The notes under the pieces: generated by a model
Database searches by the model: none
Told to the model about the DNA's origin: nothing
Seen by the model: the letters and a program-made list of their open reading frames with translations, nothing else
Assembly (NCBI GenBank): GCA_016235165.1
Contig: JACRLX010000035.1
Location: 1 to 50,233 of the forward strand
DNA: 50,233 nucleotides
Direction of reading: 5' to 3'
Source of the DNA: Rhodocyclales bacterium
Lineage (GTDB): Bacteria; Pseudomonadota; Gammaproteobacteria; Burkholderiales; Rhodocyclaceae
Program-made: the position numbers and the translations under genes
In this document: positions 25,680-34,093 of the stretch, piece after piece
How the letters are laid out: the number at the start of each line of letters is the position of its first letter
How positions within the stretch are numbered: position 1 is the stretch's first letter

Positions 25680-27017
25680 TCAGGCCGCGTCCGGAATGGT
25701 CTTGCTGCGCCGAAAATGACCGAAATGGCGGTCGGCGCTGACAATGTGGTTTACCAGCCAGCCGGTGAGGAAGCGCTTGACGCGGAAAATCAGGTAGATG
25801 CGATCTTCCTCGCGGGATTCGATCTCGCGCCGGAGCTCTTCGAAATACTCGAAAAAGCGCTGATGCTGGCGCGCGTGCAAGTCAAGGAAGGGATAGCTGG
25901 ATTGGCCCATTTCCCGTTCTTCGAATTCGAAGTCCTTGAGCGCTGCCATGCTGATCTTGTCCAGCAGTGCCCCGGTGGCCTCCAGATTATTGTCGTGCAG
26001 TGCCTTGGACAGGGCGTTCATGTTCGCCAGCAGATCCTGATGCACGGTATCGATGGTGGACAGGCCGTAGGAATACTCTTCGTGCCAATGGGGCATGGTT
26101 TCGGGACGTGGCGGCCCATAGCTTTCGGCAAGAGGATTGCAGCGTTCGAGGTAAACATGAACCGCGCTGTCCTCGGGGACGGCCGCCGCGTAATCCACCA
26201 GGCGCTGGCGCGCGGCGCCGATGTCGCCGACGTGGTAACAGGCGAGCGCCTGCTCGAACAGCTTGATGGTTCGCTTCTTGGCCTGCACCAGGCTCGGTGC
26301 ATCGTTGTTGAACACTTCGTACACCGAATGCGAGCCCTGCTTGCCACGTACCTGGGTGCGGTCGAGGAAGCGGATCGCCCATTCGTCCGGCCGGTCGAGC
26401 GAATACAGCGTGTAGTCGCTGATCAGCACCGAGACGCGATATTCCTTGGGCAGGCGTTCGAGGCGCGCCGCCAGGTTGACCGCGTCGCCGATCACCGTGC
26501 CGTCCATGCGCGCGGCACCGCCGATGGTGCCGAGGATGACGATGCCGGTATTGATGCCGATGCCGATCCGGATCGGCCGGTAGCCGGCGCGCTGGCGGCC
26601 GTCGTTGTAGGCGTCCAGCTGACGCAGCATGGCCTGGCTGCACCGCAAGGCCTCGTCCGGCGAGTCGGGAAACAGCGCCATGATGGCGTCGCCGATGTAT
26701 TTGTCGATGAAGCCGCCGTGCGCGGTAATCACCGGCTCCATCTGCACCAGGTAGGAGTTCAGGAAATTGAAGTTTTCCTGCGGACTCATGGTCTCCGACA
26801 GCGCGGTAAAGTTGCGGATGTCGCAGAACAGGATCGTCATCTTGCGCTCGACCTGCTGCCCGAGTTCCACCTTGCGGATATCCTCTATCCCGAGCAGGTT
26901 GAGGAATTCCCGGGGCACGAAGCGGCTGTAGGCTGCCGTGGTGTTGTACAGGCGCTCACGCAGGGCATCCGAGTTTTCCGGCGCATTGCCTGGCGGTGTG
27001 CTCGGGGTAGCGGACAT
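25680..27017 (-). CDS. Class III nucleotide cyclase fused to a hemerythrin-like domain
   Basis: The ATG at 27017 gives 445 residues and leaves 73 bases to the divergent methyltransferase gene; an ATG at 27080 is also possible. The cyclase domain (about 55-230) has both metal aspartates (LFCDIRNFT; DKYIGDAIMALF) and GTVIGDAVNLAARLE. After a helical linker (235-305) comes a bacteriohemerythrin domain (about 310-440): HWHEEYSYGLSTIDTVHQDL, then EFEEREM, HARQHQRF and WLVNHIVSADRHF. Most diiron ligands are present, but the His of the usual HFxxEE motif is Asp here (DFEFEE). The architecture suggests that oxygen, NO or iron state controls nucleotide synthesis. The substituted ligand may alter or abolish oxygen binding. 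Confidence 0.88.
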   Translation of the reverse strand: MSATPSTPPGNAPENSDALRERLYNTTAAYSRFVPREFLNLLGIEDIRKVELGQQVERKMTILFCDIRNFTALSETMSPQENFNFLNSYLVQMEPVITAHGGFIDKYIGDAIMALFPDSPDEALRCSQAMLRQLDAYNDGRQRAGYRPIRIGIGINTGIVILGTIGGAARMDGTVIGDAVNLAARLERLPKEYRVSVLISDYTLYSLDRPDEWAIRFLDRTQVRGKQGSHSVYEVFNNDAPSLVQAKKRTIKLFEQALACYHVGDIGAARQRLVDYAAAVPEDSAVHVYLERCNPLAESYGPPRPETMPHWHEEYSYGLSTIDTVHQDLLANMNALSKALHDNNLEATGALLDKISMAALKDFEFEEREMGQSSYPFLDLHARQHQRFFEYFEELRREIESREEDRIYLIFRVKRFLTGWLVNHIVSADRHFGHFRRSKTIPDAA

Positions 27018-27090
27018 GGGGTGTTGCGTGACCGGGAAAGTCGCTGGCGACGGGGTTCGGCTCAAAATGATACTCGACATGGCATTCGAT

Positions 27091-27639
27091 ATGAACGGAA
27101 ATCCATCACACTGGGTGCGGCGTCACGCGCCCCTGATCGTACCCGGCGGACGGGTGCTCGACCTCGCCTGCGGCGGTGGTCGCCATGCCCTGATGCTGGC
27201 GGCGATGGGCTTTCAGGTCGAGGCGGTGGACCGCGATGCTGAGGCCGTCGCCGCGCTCGGCACGCGGGAGCCGCGCATCGCGACCCGTGTCGCCGATCTC
27301 GAAGGCGGACCCTGGCCGTATTACGGCTGCGCCTTCGACGGCATCGTGGTCAGCAATTACCTGTACCGGCCATTGTTGCCGCAGATCATGAACGCACTCG
27401 ATGTCAATGGCGTGCTGATTTACGAAACCTTCATGGTCGGCAACGAGCGCTTCGGCAAGCCGTCGAATCCCGCCTTCCTGTTGCGCCAGGGCGAACTGCT
27501 CGACGTGGTGCGACCCAAGCTCAAGGTGGTGGCCTTCGAGCAGGGCGAGGTGGACTTGCCGCGCCCGGCCATGATCCAGCGCCTTTGCGCCACGCGCGCG
27601 ATCGGCTGGAGCCTGCCGCCAGGCGATGGCGATTCCTGA
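27091..27639 (+). CDS. Class I SAM-dependent methyltransferase
   Basis: The frame is open from 26938, but homologous-looking sequence begins at MNGNPSHWVRRHAPLIVPGG; the ATG at 27091 is favoured, with 27067 and 27079 as alternatives. The 182-residue protein has the SAM motif I VLDLACGGGRHALML (about 25-39), an acidic end of strand 2 (VEAVDRD) and motif IV-like DGIVVSNYLYRPLL. It is a compact Methyltransf_11/25-type enzyme, reminiscent of the tellurite/thiopurine group. No target-recognition domain is present, so the substrate is unknown. It is divergent from the hemerythrin-cyclase gene. Confidence 0.82.
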   Translation: MNGNPSHWVRRHAPLIVPGGRVLDLACGGGRHALMLAAMGFQVEAVDRDAEAVAALGTREPRIATRVADLEGGPWPYYGCAFDGIVVSNYLYRPLLPQIMNALDVNGVLIYETFMVGNERFGKPSNPAFLLRQGELLDVVRPKLKVVAFEQGEVDLPRPAMIQRLCATRAIGWSLPPGDGDS

Positions 27640-27891
27640 CGCCGACCATCCGGCATAACGGCACTTCATCCCTGGAATCCTGTCATTCGTCGCTTGCCGC
27701 TGGCAGATTGCGGCACCTGGCCGGACACTGCCGCCATCCCGCAAACGCCGAGTCAGGCAAGGAGAAAATCATTATCTGCCGTTCCCCTCATGACGACGAT
27801 TCCACCATGCCCGCCGCCGAACGCGATGCCCGTCGCCAGGCAGGCAAGCTGCGTGGCCTTCCTGCCCGGTGCGCCGTGGAATAATCGCGCC

Positions 27892-28902
27892 ATGCCCATC
27901 GTTGCTTCGCTCGCCGGGACCGTCCTCTTCAGCACGCTTATCGCGGGCTTGCTCACGGGCATAGGCTACGGCGGCGGCTTCACGGTCAATCTGGTGTTTT
28001 CGCAGTGCATCGGACTCAGCATCTGCCTGTTGTTGCTCGGCGTATTGCGTTCCAACCTGAGGCCGATCCCGCGCCTCGTTGCCGCATTCGGCGGCATCCT
28101 CGGCGGCGCGGCGCTTGGCGGCTCCCTGGCGCGCTGGATTACCGGGGTCGGCAGCTCCGCCGACGGTGGACTCGAGGCGCAGTCGCTGCTGCTTGGCATG
28201 GCGTTTGGCGGCGTCGCGACGGGATTCTTCTGGTTGCGCGAACGCAATTCAAAGCTGAGGCGTGAGCTCGAGCGGCGTGAACTGGCGCGCATCGAGGCCG
28301 AGAAGCAAGGCCTGGCCGCGCAGCTGCGCTTGTTGCAGGCCCAGGTCGAGCCACACTTCCTGTTCAATTCGCTGGCCAATGTCGCCGCGCTGATCGAGGC
28401 CGATCCAAAACTGGCGGGGCGCTTGCTCGATGCCCTGATCCGCTATCTGCGCGCCAGCCTGGCGCGCACGCGCGCCGAAGGCGGCTCGCTGGGCGATGAA
28501 ATCGGGCTACTGACGGCCTATCTCGACGTGCTGAAAATCCGCATGGGCGAGCGCCTGCACTATGAGTTCGACATCCCCCCGGAACTCCTGGCGCGCGAAT
28601 TCCCGCCCATGCTGTTGCAGCCGCTGGTGGAAAACGCGATCCGCCATGGCCTCGAACCCAAGCTGGGCGCCGGACGGCTACGCATCAGCGGACGGCGCAG
28701 CGGCGGCCTCATGGTGCTGACCGTGGCCGACGATGGCGTCGGCCTGGCGCAAGCCGCCGCCAGTGGCTCCGGTCTGGGCCTGGCCAACATCCGCGCGCGC
28801 CTGGCGGCGCTGTTCGGTCCCGGCGGGCGTCTGGAGATTCGCGCAGAAGTCGGCGCTGGCGTCACGGCGATGCTGGAGATTCCGCTGGAGACGGGCGCTT
28901 GA
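27892..28902 (+). CDS. LytS/YehU-type sensor histidine kinase
   Basis: The ATG at 27892 gives 336 residues and places four hydrophobic helices at the N-terminus (about 1-118), followed by a coiled-coil (RRELERRELARIEAEKQG). The phosphorylation block QAQVEPHFLFNSLANV (about 150-165) is the His_kinase (LytS) signature, with the phospho-acceptor His in PHFLFN. The ATPase half has N-box LVENAIRHGLEP and G-box DDGVGLA ... GSGLGLANIR. No extracellular sensor domain is present, so the signal is probably sensed in the membrane. It overlaps the cognate regulator gene by four bases. The 252 bases upstream (27640-27891) hold no convincing gene. Confidence 0.92.
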   Translation: MPIVASLAGTVLFSTLIAGLLTGIGYGGGFTVNLVFSQCIGLSICLLLLGVLRSNLRPIPRLVAAFGGILGGAALGGSLARWITGVGSSADGGLEAQSLLLGMAFGGVATGFFWLRERNSKLRRELERRELARIEAEKQGLAAQLRLLQAQVEPHFLFNSLANVAALIEADPKLAGRLLDALIRYLRASLARTRAEGGSLGDEIGLLTAYLDVLKIRMGERLHYEFDIPPELLAREFPPMLLQPLVENAIRHGLEPKLGAGRLRISGRRSGGLMVLTVADDGVGLAQAAASGSGLGLANIRARLAALFGPGGRLEIRAEVGAGVTAMLEIPLETGA

Positions 28903-29651
28903 AAGCCGTCATCGCCGACGACGAGACCGCGCTGGCGAGCCATCTCAAGTCGCGGCTGGCCGCCCTGTGGCCGGATCTCGCCATCGTCGGCATCGCCGCC
29001 AACGGCATCGAGGCACGCGACATGATCGAGGCGCTGCATCCGGAGCTGGCTTTCCTCGACATCCGCATGCCCGGCCTGACAGGGCTGGAGGCGGTGCGGG
29101 CGCTGTCGCCCGTGGCGCGCGCCGCCTGCCGCGTGGTCTTCGTCACCGCCTACGACCAGTTCGCGGTGCAGGCCTTCGAGCAGGAGGCCGTGGATTACCT
29201 GTTGAAGCCGATCAACGACGAACGCCTTCTTGCCTGCATCGAACGTCTCCAGCGCGCCCGGCCGCAGATTTCGGGTGCGGACGACCTGCTGCAAAAACTA
29301 CAGGCGCTGATGCCGAAAGCCGGCGAGCGGCTGCGCTGGGTGCGCGCCTCGGTGGGCAGCGAGGTGCGCCTGGTGGCGACCGACGAGGTCTGCTATTTCC
29401 AGGCGGCCGACAAATATACGGCGGTCTACACACGCGATGCCGAGTTGCTGATCCGCACGCCGATCAAGGAACTGGCGGAACAGCTCGACCCCGAGCAGTT
29501 CTGGCAGGTGCATCGCGCCACGCTGGTGAATGTGCGCCAGATCGAATCCGCGCGCCACGACGCCCTGGGCCGCGTCAGCCTGCGCCTGCGCGAGCGCAAG
29601 GAGGCGGTGGCCGTCAGCCGCGCCTACGCCCACCTGTTCAGGCAGATGTAG
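28899..29651 (+). CDS. LytTR-family response regulator
   Basis: This 250-residue regulator starts at TTG overlapping the kinase stop (TTGA). The receiver domain (1-120) has acidic pocket ADDE and phospho-acceptor Asp54 (AFLDIRMPGLTG), plus the conserved Thr and Lys (VTAYDQFAV; LLKPI). The LytTR DNA-binding domain spans about 140-250 (RLVATDEVCYFQAADKYTAVYT ... FWQVHRATLVNVRQI ... AVSRAYAHLF). It is phosphorylated by the LytS-type kinase next to it and should bind paired direct repeats in target promoters, as AlgR does. Its last 14 bases overlap the end of the convergent mnmH gene. Confidence 0.93.
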   Translation: MKAVIADDETALASHLKSRLAALWPDLAIVGIAANGIEARDMIEALHPELAFLDIRMPGLTGLEAVRALSPVARAACRVVFVTAYDQFAVQAFEQEAVDYLLKPINDERLLACIERLQRARPQISGADDLLQKLQALMPKAGERLRWVRASVGSEVRLVATDEVCYFQAADKYTAVYTRDAELLIRTPIKELAEQLDPEQFWQVHRATLVNVRQIESARHDALGRVSLRLRERKEAVAVSRAYAHLFRQM

Positions 29652-30711
29652 CCAGGATTCGCGCCGCCAGCGCATCCAGCGCGGGGGTGTCCAGCGTCGA
29701 TGCGGCGTAGCCGGTGGCGGCCGCGTAGGAGGCGTAGTTGTGCGACTGCGAGCGTTGGTAGAGCGGATCGTAATGGCGCGTCAGCAGCTCTGCCACCAGC
29801 GTCGCAAAGTCGCCGGCGGCGATCAGTGCGCGCCAGGCTTCCAGGGTCTCGTTGCTTTGCAGGCCCTTGAGATGATTCAGGCGTTCGAGCAGCCAGGCCG
29901 GGTCGGCGACGGCGTAGTCGTAGTCGCGCAGGAGGAATTCGACGCGCGCCGGCAGCGTGGCCTCGATGCGCAGGCCGGGGGCGGCACGGATCGCGTCGAG
30001 CAGGACATCCGGCACTTGCAGCTTGCCGATCTTGCGGCTCTCGGCTTCGACGAATACCGGGCGGCCCGGATCCATGCCTTGCAGCGCCAACAGGATCTGC
30101 GACTCGAAGGCCTTTTGCGCCGGCTGCGGTGCGCCAGGCAGGTTGCCCAGCACGGAACCCTTGTGTGCCGCCAGCTCCTCCAGATGCAGCACCTGCGCGC
30201 CTTGTCGCCCCAGTGCTTCGAGCAGGCGGCTCTTGCCGCTGCCGGTGGCGCCGCTGACGACGCGAAAATCCAGGCGCGCCGGGATCGTCGCCAACTGCTC
30301 GATCACGTGCTTGCGCCAGGCCTTGTAGCCGCCCTGCAGGCGATGGGCATCCCAGCCGATTTCGCGCAGGATGTGGCTGAAGGCGCCGCTGCGCTGGCCG
30401 CCGCGCCAGCAATAGACCAGCGGCCGCCAGGACTTCGGCTTGTCCAGCAGATGACGCTCGATATGGTCGGCGACATTGCGCGACACCAGTACTGCACCCA
30501 GCTTCTTCGCCTCGAAGGCCGATACCTGCTTGTACAGCGTGCCGACGCGCGCGCGTTGCGCGTCGTCGAGCACCGGCATGCTGATCGCGCCGGGCAGATG
30601 ATCCTCGGCGAATTCGCCCGGCGCGCGGGCGTCGATGATGGCATCGAAGCCGGCGAGGTCGGCCACGGTGGCCACGCCCCGGATCGTTGGCCTGTCTGTG
30701 GGTGCACCCAT
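29638..30711 (-). CDS. mnmH: tRNA 2-selenouridine (geranyl-2-thiouridine) synthase
   Basis: MnmH replaces sulfur at wobble uridine 34 of certain tRNAs with selenium by way of a geranylated intermediate. The 357-residue protein has an N-terminal rhodanese domain with catalytic Cys101 in YCWRGGQRSG, then a P-loop GATGSGKS (about 154-161) in the ATPase half. Both signature regions are intact and the length is normal. It starts five bases after the tesA stop, so it is the second gene of a tesA-mnmH unit. No selD is in the window. Confidence 0.93.
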   Translation of the reverse strand: MGAPTDRPTIRGVATVADLAGFDAIIDARAPGEFAEDHLPGAISMPVLDDAQRARVGTLYKQVSAFEAKKLGAVLVSRNVADHIERHLLDKPKSWRPLVYCWRGGQRSGAFSHILREIGWDAHRLQGGYKAWRKHVIEQLATIPARLDFRVVSGATGSGKSRLLEALGRQGAQVLHLEELAAHKGSVLGNLPGAPQPAQKAFESQILLALQGMDPGRPVFVEAESRKIGKLQVPDVLLDAIRAAPGLRIEATLPARVEFLLRDYDYAVADPAWLLERLNHLKGLQSNETLEAWRALIAAGDFATLVAELLTRHYDPLYQRSQSHNYASYAAATGYAASTLDTPALDALAARILATSA

Positions 30712-30715
30712 GGTC

Positions 30716-31339
30716 TTACCCGAGCAAGGGCTTCAATGCCGCCCAGACATGGTCCAGCAGCTTCGGCTGGACGGCAGCGACCGGATGCAGGCCGTCGGCC
30801 TGGAAGGCATCGCGTTCCAGCGCGATGGGTTCGAGCAGGAAGGGCAGCAGCGCGGTTTTTTCCGTGCGCGCCACGTCGCGAAACGCCGCGTCGAAATCCC
30901 GCGTGTACTGAGGGCCATAGTTGGGCGGCAGGCGCATGCCGACCAGCAGCACGCGCGCGCCGGCCTTGCGCGCCTGGCGCGCCATGGCCAGCAGGTTGTC
31001 CTTCATTGCCGCCACCGGCAGGCCGCGCAGACCGTCGTTGGCGCCCAGCGCGAGGATTACCACGGAGGGCTTGAACTGTTGCAGCGCGGCGCCCAGCCGG
31101 GCGCGGCCGCCCGCCGTGGTTTCGCCGCTGATGCTGGCATTGGTAAGCGCATACGCGGGAACCTGCTGCTTGAGGCGGCGATCGAGCAGGGCCGGCCAGC
31201 TATCCCTGACCGCGATGCCGAAGCCGGCGGAAAGGCTGTCGCCATAGACCAGGATGCGCTTTTCGGCCGCCCCGGCCACCTTGGCCGCCAAGGCAAGTAA
31301 GATCGCGAGCAGCAGGCAGGAAACAAGCTTCTTCAACAT
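30716..31339 (-). CDS. tesA: Periplasmic GDSL lysophospholipase/arylesterase (TesA-like)
   Basis: The ATG at 31339 opens a signal peptide (MLKKLVSCLLLAILLALAAK, then VAGA), giving 207 residues; the longer open frame upstream overlaps the divergent gene. SGNH-hydrolase blocks are all present: GDSLSAGFG (nucleophile Ser), GETTAGG (Gly), LGANDGLRG (Asn) and ADGLHP (Asp and His). TesA cleaves acyl esters and thioesters in the periplasm. The divergent neighbour is a YbbA-like ABC ATPase, the same pairing as tesA-ybbA in E. coli. Only 10 bases separate the two starts, so each promoter must lie inside the other gene. Confidence 0.92.
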   Translation of the reverse strand: MLKKLVSCLLLAILLALAAKVAGAAEKRILVYGDSLSAGFGIAVRDSWPALLDRRLKQQVPAYALTNASISGETTAGGRARLGAALQQFKPSVVILALGANDGLRGLPVAAMKDNLLAMARQARKAGARVLLVGMRLPPNYGPQYTRDFDAAFRDVARTEKTALLPFLLEPIALERDAFQADGLHPVAAVQPKLLDHVWAALKPLLG

Positions 31340-31349
31340 GGGCGGGACG

Positions 31350-32027
31350 ATGGCAATGACAAATGCGGTGATCGACGTGGCGGCGCTGGGCAAGGTGGTG
31401 CCGAGCGGCGATGGCGAGCTCGCGATTCTGCACGAGATTTCCTTTTCCGTAAGCGCCGGCGAGGCGGTGGCCATCGTCGGCGCCTCGGGTTCCGGCAAAT
31501 CGACCTTGCTGGGGCTGATGGCCGGGCTCGATCTGCCATCCTCGGGCGCGGTGCATCTGGGCGGGCAGGACCTCGCCGCGCTGGACGAGGATGCGCGGGC
31601 GGAACTGCGTGGCCGCCTGCTCGGCTTCGTGTTCCAGTCATTTCAATTGCTGCCGGCCCTGACGGCCCTGGAAAACACCATGCTGCCGCTGGAACTGGCC
31701 GGCCGCGCCGACGCACGAGCCACGGCTCAGGCGATGCTGGCGCGGGTAGGGCTCGGTGCTCGGCTCGGGCATTACCCCAAGCACCTTTCCGGCGGCGAGC
31801 AGCAGCGCGTGGCGCTGGCGCGCGCCTTTGCCATGCGTCCACATCTGCTGCTGGCCGACGAACCGACCGGCAACCTCGACGCCGCCACCGGCGCGCAGAT
31901 CATCGAACTGATGTTCGACATGAACGCCGAAGCCGGCACCACGCTGATCCTGGTGACCCACGACGAGGCGCTGGCCAGGCGCTGCGGACGCACGCTGCGG
32001 CTGGCCGGCGGGAGGCTGGTCAGCTGA
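31350..32027 (+). CDS. ybbA: ABC transporter ATP-binding protein, YbbA/LolD type
   Basis: The ATG at 31350 gives 225 residues. Walker A GASGSGKSTLLGLMAG, Q-loop FVFQSFQLLPALT, signature LSGGEQQRVALARA, Walker B LLLADEPTGNLD and the H-loop VTHDE are intact. The sequence is of the MacB/LolD/YbbA group that powers large FtsX-like permeases. In E. coli ybbA is followed by the permease gene ybbP and is divergent from tesA, as here. In this window no permease follows; a toxin-antitoxin pair occupies the site instead. The ATPase is therefore either an orphan or uses a partner elsewhere. Confidence 0.88.
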   Translation: MAMTNAVIDVAALGKVVPSGDGELAILHEISFSVSAGEAVAIVGASGSGKSTLLGLMAGLDLPSSGAVHLGGQDLAALDEDARAELRGRLLGFVFQSFQLLPALTALENTMLPLELAGRADARATAQAMLARVGLGARLGHYPKHLSGGEQQRVALARAFAMRPHLLLADEPTGNLDAATGAQIIELMFDMNAEAGTTLILVTHDEALARRCGRTLRLAGGRLVS

Positions 32028-32129
32028 AAGTTCCCAATGGCGACCCGCAGGTAGTGCAGCGCAAGCAGCGCGCTGGCGCCTGGGGACGGCGGCCGGGGCC
32101 AATGCATATCTTGCCAGCCAGGGAGAAAT

Positions 32130-32150
32130 AGACTAGTCTGGCTAAACCAG
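32130..32150. promoter_or_regulatory. Probable operator of the second Phd/PIN module
   Basis: AGACTAGTCT (32130-32139) is a perfect palindrome, and CTGG-CTAAA-CCAG (32137-32149) is a second inverted repeat overlapping it. They lie 19-39 bases before the antitoxin start. The right half AACCAGTATTTAT resembles AACCAGTTTTATTT at the first module (11397-11410). Confidence 0.5.
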
Positions 32151-32168
32151 TATTTATGGGGATATGCC

Positions 32169-32408
32169 ATGCAAACCGTCAGCCTGTTCGACGCCAAAAC
32201 CCATCTCTCGCGGCTGATCGACCAGATCGCCACGGGGGCGGAAACCGAAATCGTGATCTCGCGCAACGGCAAGCCGGTGGCGCGCGTGGTGCCGATCGGC
32301 GAGGATGTCTCCCGTCGCATCGGGCTGGCGAAGGGTGAATTCAAGGTGCCCGACGATATCGACAAGCACAACCCCGAGGTGGCTGCGCTGTTCCTCGGTG
32401 GTCGCTGA
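32169..32408 (+). CDS. Phd-family antitoxin
   Basis: This 79-residue protein has the Phd fold MQTVSLFDAKTHLSRLIDQI ... EIVISRNGKPVARVVP, followed by a C-terminal arm containing GEFKVPDDIDKHN and FLGGR, typical of antitoxins that pair with short PIN toxins. It would neutralise the adjacent toxin and repress the shared promoter. The toxin gene starts two bases after its stop. The gene pair lies between the ABC ATPase and hpnE. Confidence 0.9.
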   Translation: MQTVSLFDAKTHLSRLIDQIATGAETEIVISRNGKPVARVVPIGEDVSRRIGLAKGEFKVPDDIDKHNPEVAALFLGGR

Positions 32409-32410
32409 TC

Positions 32411-32797
32411 GTGCGTCTGCTGCTCGATACCCAGATCATGCTCTGGGCGCTGACCGGGTCTGCCCGACTGGGTTCGGTGGCACGCGGCCTGATAACCGAC
32501 CCCGCCAACGACATTCATGTCAGCACTGCCTCGATCTGGGAGATCGCCATCAAGCACGCGCTGGGGCGAGGCGACATGCCGGTCAGCGGCGCGCGCGCCG
32601 CCGAGCTGTGCGCGGCGGCGGGATATCGCGAGTTGCCGGTGGCCTGGCGTCATGCGGTGGCGGTGGAATCCCTGCCGCCGCTGCATGCCGACCCCTTCGA
32701 CCGCATCCTGGTTGCCCAGGCCATCATCGAACCCATGCGCCTGCTGTCGCGCGATGCGACCTTGGCGGGTTATGGCGTGATGGTGATGGCGGTGTGA
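32411..32797 (+). CDS. PIN-domain ribonuclease toxin (VapC family)
   Basis: This 128-residue protein starts at GTG. MRLLLDTQIMLWAL (Asp6), STASIWEIAIKHALG (Glu near 44), DPFDRILVAQA (Asp near 96) and LLSRDATL (Asp near 116) form the PIN active site. It is the DTHxxLW subgroup, different from the toxin at 11704, so the two modules are not recent duplicates. Product length is normal and the enzyme looks intact. Confidence 0.9.
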   Translation: MRLLLDTQIMLWALTGSARLGSVARGLITDPANDIHVSTASIWEIAIKHALGRGDMPVSGARAAELCAAAGYRELPVAWRHAVAVESLPPLHADPFDRILVAQAIIEPMRLLSRDATLAGYGVMVMAV

Positions 32798-32833
32798 TGC
32801 CGGCGGAGCCTCGCATCGTCCGGGCTGCGCCGT

Positions 32834-34093
32834 TCAGCCAGCTTCCAGTATCCGGTGCGCAGCGCCGACGCCGCTCCTCACCGCCCCTTCGAGCGTCGCC
32901 GGATACTCCCCGGCGACATAGTCGCCGGCCAGCCAGAGGCCTGGCAGGCCGGTCGCGGCGGCGGGGCGCTGGAGATTCGGCAGGCAGGCGAAGGTGGCGC
33001 GTTTTTCGGTGATGGTCTGCACCGATGCCGGCGGCGGCAAGTTGGGCACGATGCGCGCGATTTCGGCGTGGATGCCTTGTTCCAGTTCGGCGGCGGGCAG
33101 TTCGGTATGGCGGCCGCGCGCGCTGATCACGGCAGCGATCACGCCCTCCTGGCCGCAGAGCCGGCCGCGGTCGAACAGCCATTGCGCCAGCCCGGCGTCG
33201 ACGCCCAGCATGGGCTGCGGCAGGCGGATGCCGGCGGGGTAGCGGAAATAGCTGGTGACAATGGGTTCCCACTCGAAATGGGCGACCCGGTCGGCCAGCG
33301 CGGGCAGCAGGTCGCCCAGGTGGTAGGGCGCGACGGCCAGCACGACCTGGGCGTAGGGGCCATCGGCATCGATCCACCAGGCCTCGGCTTCGCGGCGCAG
33401 GCCGCCGACGCGACGGCCAAGCTGAACCCTGCCGCCATGGCGTTCGACGAAGTCGGCCGCCGGGCCGGGAAACAGGGCGCTCAGATCGACTTGCGGCAGC
33501 AGCATGTCGCTGGCATCGCGCGGGCCGCCCAGGCTGTCGCGCAGGACGTTCGCCAGCACCTGTGCCGAGGCCCGCTCCGCCGGGGTGTTGAGCGCGGCGA
33601 TGCACAGCGGTTCCCACAAGAGTCGGCGCTGGCGCGACGGCGCTTTTTGCGCCCCCAGCCAGGCGCTGACGGTGCGATCCGGTGCGATGCGGTAGTCGTC
33701 GGCTTGCAGGCCGCGCATCAGGCGGATCGCGGCGAGTTTTTCTGTCCAGTCGAGCCCCTTGGCCAATAACAAGGCAAAGGCGGTGTGCAAGGGCGCTGGC
33801 AGTCGCGGCGCCTGCATCAGGAACTCACCGGGAAACTCGAAGCGCAGCGGCGTGCGCTTCAGCACCCGCGCGGGATCGACGCCGACGGTGCGCATCAGGC
33901 GCAGGGTTTCGCGGTAGGCACCGACCAGGATGTGCTGGCCGTTGTCGACCGTGAGTTCGCCGATGCGCGTGGCGCGGGCGCGCCCGCCGACGATGCGCGA
34001 GGCTTCGAAGACGTCGACCGCATGGCCTGCCGCGGCAAGCTCCACGGCCGCCGCCATGCCGGCGTAGCCGGCGCCGACCACCGCCAGCTTCAT
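32834..34093 (-). CDS. hpnE: Hydroxysqualene dehydroxylase (squalene-associated FAD-dependent desaturase)
   Basis: The ATG at 34093, overlapping the hpnD stop (ATGA), gives 419 residues; the open frame continues upstream but lies inside hpnD. The N-terminus MKLAVVGAGYAGMAAAVELA is a dinucleotide-binding motif GxGxxG, followed by FEASRIVGGRARA, and the C-terminus GLWLAGDYVAGEYPATLEGAVRSG is the FAD-binding signature of the phytoene desaturase/amine oxidase superfamily. HpnE converts hydroxysqualene to squalene in the bacterial HpnCDE route. It is the last gene of hpnC-hpnD-hpnE. Confidence 0.94.
   Translation of the reverse strand: MKLAVVGAGYAGMAAAVELAAAGHAVDVFEASRIVGGRARATRIGELTVDNGQHILVGAYRETLRLMRTVGVDPARVLKRTPLRFEFPGEFLMQAPRLPAPLHTAFALLLAKGLDWTEKLAAIRLMRGLQADDYRIAPDRTVSAWLGAQKAPSRQRRLLWEPLCIAALNTPAERASAQVLANVLRDSLGGPRDASDMLLPQVDLSALFPGPAADFVERHGGRVQLGRRVGGLRREAEAWWIDADGPYAQVVLAVAPYHLGDLLPALADRVAHFEWEPIVTSYFRYPAGIRLPQPMLGVDAGLAQWLFDRGRLCGQEGVIAAVISARGRHTELPAAELEQGIHAEIARIVPNLPPPASVQTITEKRATFACLPNLQRPAAATGLPGLWLAGDYVAGEYPATLEGAVRSGVGAAHRILEAG

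Noticed and set aside
28848-28871. A further copy of the 24-bp element in the LytS-type kinase gene
   Set aside because: EVGAGVTAM at the end of the kinase domain matches the normal family pattern (GxGTxV), so the resemblance is explained by protein conservation.
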